Shown here: piece after piece, positions 13,191 through 23,215 of the stretch
How positions within the stretch are numbered: position 1 is the first letter of the stretch
Layout: each line of letters starts with the position of its first letter
Source of the DNA: Tamarix chinensis
Lineage: Eukaryota; Streptophyta; Magnoliopsida; Caryophyllales; Tamaricaceae
Length of the DNA: 64,000 bases
Direction: 5' to 3'
Assembly: GCA_030549775.1 (NCBI GenBank)
Contig: CM060180.1
Span: forward strand, 91,286,172-91,350,171
Position numbers and translations under genes: made by a program
Notes under the pieces: generated by a model
The model's input: only the letters and a program-made list of their open reading frames with translations
What the model was told of the DNA's origin: nothing
The model's database searches: none

Positions 13191-14378
13191 GTTTTACAGG
13201 GGAGTTAATGATTGTATGGGATATAGGGTTTGTATGAAAAGTTCGAGAGGTTGCCTGGGATGTGTAACGTTTGCGTGGGAGAAAAATTTATGTATGAAAA
13301 GGTTGATTTGGGATGTAAGGAAGGTAATGCAAGTATGATTGAGTGTTTAACTGTTTTGGACGCAGAATAGTACATGGAGTATTATAAGGGTATGGAGGAG
13401 ACAGAATTAGAGTTTGGAGTGACTAACTCTGGGTCGTTGTGATTAAGTAGGGTTGGAGAAGCTAATTGTGATTTGTTGAGGATAATTAAGGTTTGGGATG
13501 GCTAAGTATGGTTGTTATGGTAAAATAGGCTTAAGAGTGGTTAACCACGGTTTGGTGTGGCTAAGTATGGTTGTTATGGTAAAATAAGGGCATGGGCAAG
13601 GAGAGGGAGAGGTGGTGGGGTCGAGATGGGGCAAAAAAATGGCAAGAGAGAGAGAGATAAGGAGATCAGTAGGTTGAGGGTTGCATGCAGGGTGCTTGGA
13701 GATGGTGGAGGTTGTCGTGTATGGCGTTGGGGAAAAGGAAGAAGAAGAAAGAAAGAGGAGATGGTGTGTGTTGCGTGTAGGCCGATAAAGGGGAAGAGGG
13801 AAGTGGGCTGGTCCGGTCAGGGGAGAAAGGAAAGAAAAGAAAGAAGGGAGGTTGGCAAGCTCGCATGGGGGAGGAAGAAAGAAAAGAAAAGGGAGTTGAG
13901 TCGAGGGAAAGAAAACAGAAGGAGTGGAGAAGGGAGAGATGGGCCAGCATCCCAATGCGTAGGGGGGAGGGAGGCAGGCCAAAGCCTGGTGGCCTAAAGG
14001 AAGAAAAAGTAAAAAAGAAAGAAAGGAGAAAAAGAAGAAGGAAAAGGACAAAGGGAAAAAATAATTTAATCTATAAAATAATAAAATGCAATATTTTTAG
14101 GTAATAAATTTATTTAATAATTTAATTTAATATAATTAAATTTATGGGTTAAAGAAGGATAATTTTAGTAAAATAATGGTTTGAAAAATTATTTAAATAG
14201 AAAGAGTATGGTAAAATAGCAAAATATTTATTTTAATTTATTAAATATTTATATCCAATTTTATATACTCAAAAATCCAAAAAATAATTAAATTAAGTAA
14301 ATTTAAAAGCTAATTTATTCCAAATAAAAGATATTTATTAAATTATAGGCTTTTAAAATTTTGGGGGATTACAAGGCA

Positions 14379-15135
14379 TGGTTCACCTATCGACATAGTC
14401 TCTGATCTGGAGTTGAGATTCCTATATCACTTCTAGAGAAGTTGCAAGAGGCTATGGACACTTTATTGAGGATAAGTACTACCTTCTACTTAGCTACGTA
14501 CCGACAAACTGAGAGGATGAACCAGACACTCGAGGACATGCTACAAGCTTGTGTTTTTAATTACTAGGGTAGTTGGGAGGTGCTTCTACACTTAGTTGAG
14601 TTCTCATATAACTATAGTTATCATGCTAGCATAGGGATGACATCTTTTGAGGCACTATGTGGACCTAAGTGTCAAACAAGCTTATGTTGGAGCAACATCA
14701 GTGAGATTATTGTACTTGGATAGGAGATGATTGAGGAAATGACTCAACAACTTTAGTTGATCCAGGACAAGATGAGAGTAGCTCATAGTCACAAGAAGAG
14801 TTACGTAGGTCAATGGCACTATAGTGATGGTTTTGGGCTAGGGGATGGAGTTTTATTGATGGTTTCACCCACCAAGGGGGTGTAGAGATTAGGTTAGATG
14901 GATAAACTAACCCCTTGATATATTGGTCCTTATGAGATTCTTGGTAGGGTTGGTGAGGCTGTATTCTGTCTAGCACTTCCACAAGAGTTGGACCAAATTC
15001 ATAAAGTCTTCCACATCTCCTAGCTAATGAAGTATGTTGTAGATTCATTCCACATGATCATACCAAATGAGGTTGAGCTTGATGACTCTTTTTTCTACGA
15101 GGAAAGACCTTTGTGGATTCTTGACACTAAGATTT
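14379..15135 (+). pseudogene. Gypsy element 1 integrase core to start of chromodomain (fragment)
   Basis: This continues the fossil gypsy after the reverse solo LTR. A SPIDIVSDLELRF block, carrying the second catalytic aspartate region, is at about 14385-14425. An RQTERMNQTLEDMLQAC-like block (catalytic glutamate region, 14505-14550) and a SYNYSYHASIGM block follow. The GPYEILGRVGEA segment is at about 14925-14960 and the linker toward a chromodomain at 15040-15135. The chromodomain itself is missing because an LTR-like segment starts at about 15138. Stops and frame changes are frequent. Confidence 0.85.
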
Positions 15136-15137
15136 AA

Positions 15138-16675
15138 TGGCCCCTCTAACCTAAAATATCTTAAACTAAATTATTTAACCTAAATATAAACCTAAAACTT
15201 TTTCCTTTTTTTTTCTTTCTTACTAGTTGATGATTTTCCTTGCCTTGGTTCCCTTCCATTGAGTGAAAAGCTTCATTACCATAGCTTAGCCTTACCTCTG
15301 CCATGCTCAATCTAATCTCATGACCAACCCACTTTACTAATTATTTACCTGTGATTATCTTTACCGATGATCTGTTACTCTCACCCTCTCTCCTTAAGCA
15401 TGTGTATATATAGATATACCCAGCCACTCTTTCTTTTATTTTCCTAATTTCTATCGAATCCAACACAATCATCTTCTTACTTCTTCTTCTTCTCCTTGCC
15501 ACAGCAACAAACACCACAAAAAGCTACCTCTTATGATTCCAACTAGATCACCTCTACTCCCTTTCGATCACTCTTTTTGAGCCTCACCTCTAGCCATCGG
15601 CCAAAACCACTGGTGCAACCACCTCCTCTTTGACATTCTACACTACAACCACCTTCCTACCTGTTCATTTTCTTGTTTTCTCCACTTCTATCGCACCCTA
15701 TCACCAGCGTTCGATAACTTTCACCAGTGCACCCCTCCACTCTCAAAATCCTACACCAATGCTCCCCCTCCCTTTTCAGTAGCCATAAACCACAAAAACA
15801 CCTACAGTCCCCTTTATTTTCTTCCTTAGTTGTGGCACCAGTAGTCCGTGCGCCACCTAATGCTCTACCATTTCAGCTGGTGCTCCTCCCTTTAATCTTC
15901 CAAAACCATTACCAAGCCACACTGCCATCTCTCGACAGCCTACATCAAAACCATCATCTCTACCAGTGACCATTTTCACCACAAATAGCACCCTTACCTT
16001 TTCACCATTTCTACTAAATCTAATCCCCCTTTTAGCAACAAACACCGAACCCATTACTCCTCTTTCTATCAACATAACTAAATCCACTCCTTATTGAACC
16101 ATTTTGGCCGAGACTCCCTTGGTTTAGCTTTTCTCTTTTCCTTCACCCTCCCATTACCTTAACCCTTTCTTAATTATAAAATTAAGTTCTAATGGTGCTT
16201 TATTATTTGATTTCTTAGGTGATTTTTTTCAAAGTTCTAGAAGAGGCAAATTATGAGTTACTTGATTAGAGATCGGAGTCGTTTTTAGTAAGGATAATTA
16301 TCATAGTCTTGGATTTTGATTGATAAGTGTAATGCATTTTTTGTGTTACGAAATGTTATTATTAGTATGTGAATTAATATTTTTTTTAATGCTATGCCAT
16401 GTGGTTGATATTATATAATAGAAAATAAGTAAATATTATGTATTATATTTATTTTATATGGAAAAATCCTTGCTGTAAAATATGGTGGTATTATGGGTTT
16501 GTTAATGATATAATGAGTGTAAAATGATTATAATAAGGTATATGTAGAAAATGTGGAGTTCAGGATAATGTTACCAAATATATAATATTTACATGAAATA
16601 AGGGTTTCATTATCGATAAGGGTATTTTGGTTAATGTGAGTTAAAAATAAAAATCATGGTATTTTAAGGTGTTAT
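15138..16675 (+). mobile_element. LTR-like segment, left half (interrupted by CACTA copy A)
   Basis: It begins TGGCCCCTCTAACC immediately after the truncated gypsy linker. A TATATATAG box at 15405-15413, a CT-rich leader (15470-16180) and T/A-rich DNA follow. The organisation matches the other LTRs here. The right half resumes at 33526 after the CACTA insertion (target duplication TAT). It could be the 3' LTR of gypsy element 1 or a further nested LTR; I cannot tell, because no second boundary with a target duplication is visible. Open frames inside it (for example 15727-15969) are low-complexity. Confidence 0.6.
15405..15413 (+). promoter_or_regulatory. Probable TATA box of the interrupted LTR
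   Basis: TATATATAG followed by ATATACCC and then a CT-rich leader, as expected of an LTR promoter. Confidence 0.4.
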
Positions 16676-17185
16676 CACTACCCCAAAAAGGGGTTTTAAT
16701 AATGGGTATTTTATGCTTTTGATAACAGTTTTAAATTGTTATTGAATCGCCCGTTATTAAATCATTAATAACGGTTTACAACCATCATAAAAAAAATTAC
16801 AAAAAACTACGAATATGGATATAAAATTGGTATTTAATAATGGTTTTTAAGTAATAACCATTGTTAAAAAAATATTTTAATAACGATTATTATAAAAACT
16901 ATTTTTAAAATATTATCTAATTAGAGTTTTAATCATTGATTATACATTTATTAAACCTTAGTATGTATTAAATAAGCATAAAATTGAGATTAAATACCAA
17001 CTTTTAATAACGGTTTGTATAGATAATTGTTATTAAAAATTGTATTAATAATAGTTTTAGGTGAGAACCATTATTAAAATGACTATAATAATAGTGGTTT
17101 TAATAACGGTTCTTACTTAAAACCATTATTAAAACATCTATCATAACGGTTTTAAGTAAGAACCATTATTATAAATTATATGTTT
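16676..17185. repeat. CACTA copy A 3' subterminal palindrome array
   Basis: Repeated imperfect inverted units of the form TTTTAATAACGGTT ... AACCATTATTAAAA lie within 500 bp of the terminus. Many CG positions have become TG or CA (AATAATGG, AACCATT). In En/Spm such subterminal motifs bind the TNPA protein; a similar role here is inferred. Confidence 0.85.
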
Positions 17186-17497
17186 TTTTTATATTCTTGT
17201 TGTTTTCTTCCGCACACATATATACTTGTATGTTAAAATAATTACCAAATCTACAATGTAGAACAACATCAATTCATATATACATACATGTCTTCCTCCC
17301 AAATGATACTACATATTTTCAATCAATCTCTAGTTGCTATGTCTCAACATATTGAGCATACCGGGAATCAAAATTAGTAGGCATACCACAACTAGGTAGC
17401 TCTACACTCCAAAGTCAAAACTTCATAGATCATAACCTAGATGAACAAAAGATGTATATGAAATAGAAATCTGAACATACATTTAGAATATAGATCC

Positions 17498-18725
17498 CTA
17501 ATACCGAACGTATGAGTGCACGTGCTTGGCCCATTGGTCTCTAATTTCATCAATTTCATCAACATTGTATTTTTGGCCTCGTGCATAAGTTTTGATTATT
17601 CAATTAGTATTTAGGTCAAGTACCAAATATATATGTCATGATTCATTAATGAAAAAATATGAAAAAACAAACATACATGGCTTGGATCTATATTGACCGA
17701 TCTTTTTTGGACTATAAGATCCATTGCTCTACATACCTAGTATCCACAATAATCATCGTTCTACTATTGCGGATACTATCAAATGAATTCAGTTACCTCT
17801 ATAACTATTAGATATTAATTTGAATCAAAATAATATATAAAATATTTATCTTCCTATTGACCATTATAGGCTCATATTCAAGACTCTTTCGGTCTAAGAC
17901 ACCATTCCCACCTCTCATCTAATACGCCGTCCGTAGTTTCCTAATAAATAAAGTTGGATACACAATATTGTAAATATATATACCTAAAAAAATAAAGTAT
18001 AATATATGCATAAATAAGATAATGAAGTAAGAAGTGAAAAGTATACTAACAAGTTGATAAATTCTTTCCCACCGTGACGAGTGACATCAAAAGGCACATC
18101 ATAGGTTCGAAGGGAATCAAACATATCGAATTTATTAAGGTTAGGTCAGGCAATGTACAAAATCTAATTTTCATTTTCCAGGTGAGGAATGAGATACATC
18201 TTGTTGTAGCCTTCTGACAAAATGCAATCTGCTAAATAGTTTATGTACCTATCCTTTTTTATTGTAGCATTTTTAGCTATGTAGTATGGGCACATAAACA
18301 CAATAGAGGACAACATTCCCTCCATCATAGGATGACTAGCTACCAACCTATAGATGACAATAACAATGTATATTTGTTAATAACTGATAATTTATATAAG
18401 AGGTCATAAAAATTCCAATGCAACAAGAAGTACTAAAATATGAGATATGAAGTAATACTTACATGACATAGACGGCAACACTCACGGTTGACATCCATTC
18501 CTGATTATAAATGTTACTTATGTTAACCATCGATACCATATAAGTAGCGTTGTCCCTCCTAACATACTTAGGATGACAACCAATGAAAATATAATTATCC
18601 CTAAGATAGTTTTGAGCATAGAAATACAATAAAACTAGTGCTAGTGGAGGTTGGCTCTTCTTTGAAGATGGAAATCTTTTGTGAGGCAACTGATTTTTCT
18701 GATTTAGCTCTTCCTTTAGCAACAC
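17498..18725 (-). pseudogene. Ulp1-like cysteine protease (C48) region of CACTA copy A
   Basis: Exon-like frames at 18725-18459 and 18346-18164 and a terminal exon ending with the stop at 17498-17500 resemble the C-terminal Ulp1-like protease encoded by many plant CACTA and Mutator elements. The clearest block is at the end: YNVDEIDEIRDQWAKH, matching the usual DEIDEIRELWAKF ending. Middle frames show an FIGCHPKYVRRDNATYM-like segment and an YLADCILSEGYNKMYLIP segment. These proteases are thought to cleave SUMO or a SUMO-like protein. The catalytic His/Asp/Cys set is not demonstrable through the decay. Copy B retains the same terminal block at about 21610-21665. Confidence 0.65.
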
Positions 18726-18899
18726 CCTCTTTTATGTTGCTCGTTCTGCTAGTACCTCCCTTCATTTTACTAATAGGACCATTCTTCTTTTTTGATTCCT
18801 TAATTCATAATAATAAATGAAATATGTATTGAGAATATATATATGAAAAAGTTATAAAAAATATAAGTAATAAATAAGGCTAATGATGATGTGGAATTT

Positions 18900-20700
18900 C
18901 GTTACCTCTTAACTAGTAAGAAGTATTTGATCCGCAGGCTAAGGCATGAAGCTACCATGAGCTTCTAACACTATGGCTGCCTCATCACCTTCTTCATAAG
19001 AAGGTAAGGGCACAATGCCAATGATTAGAGTATCAATACTCACTAGTCTTGTATTTAGGGCTAAGTTATATCTATGGACTCTTTGTGTTTGGGTATTATG
19101 ACTAATATGTACCATTCCTTTACCCAAAATAGTTGAAAGGTCATTCACTAATAAGTCACATTTATGTAAACCTTAAAATAAAATATTACACATTCTTAAT
19201 TATTTATGACACCAAATAAATTTAATAACAATTCATAGTCTGTAATGCTTACCTCAAGAAGAGAGGAAAGATGTACATCAGCTTCACAACCATTTCTAAT
19301 GTTATTTACATTAGGTATGTGAAGCTGATCATCATTAACTTAATCGGATGGCTTATACCCTTGAGATATTATAAATTAAAACTCTTGCTCTATTGTTGCC
19401 ATCTGCTCAAATGCCATATTTAATTTCTAAGTGAGGATGGCCACTTTTTCATTAGTGCTATGAGAACCACAAGATCGAGCACACACACTCATTCTTGTAA
19501 CACCTAATCCAAGACCAATGTGTCTTCCAGGGTTTTCTACAATTCATGTAGCCTGGGACACAATGTTATATTGGTCCACCTATCTGCAGCATCTGGCATT
19601 TCAAGTTTGTCTTATAATATATACAATATATTTAAATTTAGCTTAAAGGAACAAGTATAATATAATAGTTTTCTACAAGAAAACTAAGTAGGGTTCGGGA
19701 TATCTACAAACTTATAATTTTTTTGGCAAAAATATCTACATCTTCATTAATATATCCATCTTTTGTTATTATAGTCTTCTTCCATAATGTACCAATATTA
19801 ATAGATAAGGTATACGGATCTAAGTCTTGGGATATAAGCTGTAAATAAAAAATTAATCTTACATTAAGAAGATGATTATAACATTAGACTTATACATGTA
19901 ATTAGATAAATCAAAATATCATACCAACTCTTCTTCAATGCCTACATAGCCGTTGTGAGCCATATTATGCTGGTATTTATTCTACTTAGCAATATCTTTA
20001 TTTTTAGCACTTTTTTCTTATGTTACAAGCCAAAATATAAGCACATGGTTATTTAAATATCAATGAAATATTCTTAATCAAAAAGTTTAATTGCTATCTA
20101 ACAAATACTTTAAAATCATCCGAAAGACAATATGTAATAAATTTATTCCAACTTTGTTGATCAATGAAACCATATCAATTTGGTTAGTTCTGTAGTAGAG
20201 AACCATCCCTCTTTCTGTATATTTTTCTACTAGCCATGTATAGCCTAAATGTTCTTAGATGCTCAACACATTATCTAAGAAGCCATTTATTCCTAGTTTC
20301 CGGGACAATTAAAGCTCTCTACAAAATAAGACAGATAGATGTATACCAATGTTAATATATTAAAATTGATAACATTTGACATACAAAAATGATTAAATAA
20401 AATATCATTGTTACCATGACTTCCTGCCAAATATGCTCCTTGTGATACTTTGGAACCTACTTCCAATTATTATAAGAGATAGGAACATGGTTATGCATGA
20501 CGAGTGAAATATAAATCAGAAATATGTCTATGTAAGGGTCAATAGGAAGATTATAAGTATTCCATTCCAACCCAACTTGTTCTCCTTTATCCCGCATGCC
20601 CATAATGATTCTCATAATAGTTGGTCCTCTCTTACCTTCTTCATCACTACTATCCCTATCAACTATTTTTTTTGCCATATCTCTATAAAAAATCAATAAA
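18900..20700 (-). pseudogene. Transposase_24 (En/Spm, PF03004)-like region of CACTA copy A
   Basis: The minus-strand frame 20696-20457 contains a RGPTIMRIIMGMRDKG block followed by VGLEWNTYNLPID and a PISYNNWK end. This corresponds to the RGPT-M ... G-PV ... P-NY-DW pattern of the Transposase_24 domain. Frame 19148-18939, with a HISHNTQTQRVHR start and LPSYEEGDEA end, fits the downstream part of the same protein. Introns or decay separate the frames. It lies between the TNP2 gene and the Ulp1-like region, the usual order of a TNPA-type second gene. No intact product is possible. Confidence 0.65.
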
Positions 20701-20988
20701 GAAATTATGTTAGAATTTTATGTATTAACCATAATGTACCACTAAATTATTTTTTGATACAATAAATATTCAATGAGGAAGGTTGAAATATGTATTTTAA
20801 AAAAACAAGCACACATATCATATCTTACAATATTATTACCCTCATTGCCTTATTTTCCTTCTTTTTCCCCTTTATTTTAGGATTGGTTTCACGATCTAAT
20901 ACACATATAACTTCACAATGATCATCCCTGACATATATTTCCTCTTCATCAATTATATTATTATTATTGTTCAATAATTGAGTTACTT

Positions 20989-21315
20989 CACTACCACGGA
21001 AAGGGGTTTTAATAACGGTTATTTTATAGTTTTAATAACGGTTTTCAACCGTTATTGAATCGCCCGTTATTAAATCTTTAATAACGGTTCATAACCGTCA
21101 TGAAAAATACACAAAAACCCGCGAATATGTGCGTAAAATTCATATTTAATAATGGTTTTTACTTAAAAACCGTTATTAAAACTCCAGTTTTTAATAACGG
21201 TTCTGATGAAAACCGTTATTAAAACGTAGGTTTTCATAACGATTCTTATGAAAACCGTTATTAAAAAGTGGAGTTTTAATAACGGTTTTTATAAGAACCG
21301 TTATTAAAACTCCAC
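20989..21315. repeat. CACTA copy B 3' subterminal palindrome array
   Basis: About eight motif pairs of the type TAATAACGGTT ... AACCGTTATTA with 8-15 bp loops, CG intact in most. Each unit can fold into a hairpin of about 15-20 bp. Confidence 0.9.
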
Positions 21316-22069
21316 TTTTTTTTTGCAGTTTTGTTCCTGCCCACATACACAGTTACCAAATCTGTATGTTAAAACAATTACCAAATCTGCAATGTAAAAC
21401 AACATCAATTCATACCAAATCTGCAATCACACCATAATTTCAATCAATCTATAATTGGTATGCATGTCTCAATACACCAACTATACTTGCAATAAAATTA
21501 GTGGGCATACCACAACTTGGTAGCTCTACACCCCAAAGTAAAGAGTTCACATATCTAGGCTGGTAGACGAAATACAAACCTAAAAATGCATGTAGAATAT
21601 ATCTTGGCCTCTAACTTCATCAATTTGATCAACATTATATTGCTGGCCTCGTGCATAGTCATCGGTGAAAAACTACAACACCCATGTTTCAATTAATATA
21701 CAGTTAGCCATTAGGTATGTCATGATTCATTAATAGAAAAATATGGAAAAGCAAACATACATGGCTTGGATCTATGTTGACCAATCTATTCTAGACTATA
21801 AGATCCATTGCTCGTCTTCTTCACTTGAACCCTTACAATAAAGAGATCCAAACTTCAATTTCATCATCATCATCTAAGTTCCTTTGTCTCGAAGATCTTC
21901 AATTTTGGAGGTACCTAAAGCTCTTATCTCATCCATAATTACAATAAAGAGATAAACAATAGAGGAAAAACAATTCTGATAAAAGTAAAAACTAAAATAA
22001 ATGAAAACATGTATTACCCTACATACAAAATAATACAAAGGTAGGCAACATATGTTACCACTATAATCA

Positions 22070-22340
22070 AGAGGTTATATAACACCATCATACCCTAAAT
22101 TAAAGGTTCAATTTGTAAAAAAGGCCCTAAAAAGGTTGTATCACTTGTATGTAACAAAAAAACCTCAATTTAGAGGCCAAAATGGCCCTTTTTGGGCTCC
22201 GATATCGCCCAAACCGGCTTTGCCGCTTTGCCACGTCGTAGATCTCGAAAAAATACCCAAAATAGCCTCCTAGATCACCTAAATCCAAGGTCGCATAAAA
22301 AAGTTATGACCCTCCAAAGTTTACAGTTGAATCTAGCTCT
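22070..22340. other. Copy-B segment with no counterpart recognised in A or C
   Basis: The stretch is richer in GC than its surroundings (GGGCTCCGATATCGCCCAAA). It sits between the 3' part (Ulp1 tail) and the 5' part (leader) of copy B. I could not match it to copy A or to the visible part of copy C. It could be filler captured when the deletion derivative formed, or the unseen 3' region of the family. A 67-codon frame here is not convincing. Confidence 0.35.
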
Positions 22341-22894
22341 AAATAACCTCAATAATGTCTTCTCTTTTGTTTATTATGGTTGTAGCTCTAAATAATGTTG
22401 AATCTATATTCTCCATATAAACAAATACAACAATAATATGTAAAGCTCTCGGCCAACACATGCATTTGTTAATATATAACAATAACGCAACAAATTCAAC
22501 AACAAACAGCAAAATTTTCAGCCAACACATTCAACAACACATTTTCGAACGAAACCCTGGCGACATGCATTTATTTAAGTAGATAAAAAGTTACGAGAGG
22601 AAGAACAAACACATACATAAAGTGAGCTAGCTACAAACACGACGGTCAGAATGTTGAGAGAGGCAAGGGCTTCAAACACGACGGAGGATGAAGGTGCAAG
22701 TGCCAGCTAGCTTCGGAACAATGGCAGAGGTGTGGCGGTGCGAGGGTTTCCTTTACTTGAGAGGAGCCTGGTGGTGCGAGTTGGCGGTGCGAGGGTTTGC
22801 AAGGAGAAGGAAGGAGAGCAAGAGAACGAAAGTGCAGAGAGTCTGAAAATTTTGGCACGAAACAGAACCGAGCGAGAAATAAAAGTTTGATTTT

Positions 22895-23205
22895 GGGGTT
22901 TTAATAACGGTTCCTGAGAGAACCGTTATTAAAACATCTTTTAATAACGGTTCCTGGAAGAACTGTCATTAAAAGCTTCTGACTTTTGACAATGGTTCTA
23001 ATATGAACCGTTATTAAATCCTCTTTTAATAACGGTTTATATAAAACCGGTATTAAAACATCCGTCCAAATTTTAACGTTGCCCTTTTAATAACGGTTTT
23101 TAACTAGAACTGTTATCAAAACTTCCCACCGATTAATTTTCACGCGTTTGACAACGGTTTTCGAACTACCGTTATTAATGTCCCGTTATTATTTCCCGTG
23201 TTTGT
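22895..23205. repeat. CACTA copy B 5' subterminal palindrome array
   Basis: Four to five palindromic TTTTAATAACGGTT / AACCGTTATTAAAA pairs, continuous with the terminus at 23212. The region matches 59559-59920 of copy C in reverse orientation. Confidence 0.9.
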
Positions 23206-23215
23206 AGTAGTGCTT

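Larger units (their letters stand above)
10082..13598 (+). mobile_element. LTR-like element (family 2) nested in the reverse solo LTR
   Basis: It starts TGATACCCCAAAATCC and I place its end at GGGCATGGGCA. The flanks AGGTG (10077-10081) and AGGAG (13599-13603) are a probable duplication with one mismatch, so the 3' boundary is tentative. Contents in order: an AT-rich start, a CpG-rich pyrimidine tract (10440-11690), a TATA box (11102), an (ATT)n run, AAACCCTAGTTTTTG, a CCAAGCCCGGCATCG block (about 12430), and a GTGGTATT minisatellite. The same start and block order recur at 56567-59558, which defines a family. No gag or pol is seen, so this is probably another solo LTR. Confidence 0.65.
6019..14373 (-). 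mobile_element. Long solo LTR in reverse orientation, split by a nested LTR-like element
   Basis: On the + strand it begins TGTAACACCCCCAAAATTCA, the reverse complement of the end of the 1581-5692 LTR, and ends GGGGGATTACA, the reverse complement of that LTR's start. The 5-bp duplication AGGCA is at 6014-6018 and 14374-14378. Removing the segment rejoins the gypsy integrase just before its second catalytic block. Of the 8355 bp, about 3.5 kb (10082-13598) is a second insertion, leaving about 4.8 kb, similar in size to the first solo LTR. Purine-rich tracts at 9600-10080 and 13600-14050 are the two halves of the CT-rich tract of the family. No gag or pol is present. Confidence 0.85.
20989..23212 (-). 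mobile_element. Non-autonomous CACTA, copy B, 2.2 kb, nested in copy A
   Basis: It starts CACTACCACGGAAAGGGG at 20989 and ends TTTGTAGTAGTG at 23212, with a perfect 3-bp duplication CTT at 20986-20988 and 23213-23215. Its right end, read on the minus strand, is nearly the same as the start of copy C over more than 100 bp. It has both subterminal palindrome arrays and a tail of the Ulp1-like gene (about 21610-21665) but no transposase, so it is a deletion derivative that would need a transposase in trans. It interrupts the TNP2 gene of copy A. Removing it with one CTT copy restores an open reading frame across the site. Confidence 0.93.

Noticed and set aside
13515..14104. 178-codon minus and 146-codon plus frames
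   Set aside because: They lie in the other half of the split CT-rich LTR tract; low complexity and overlapping.
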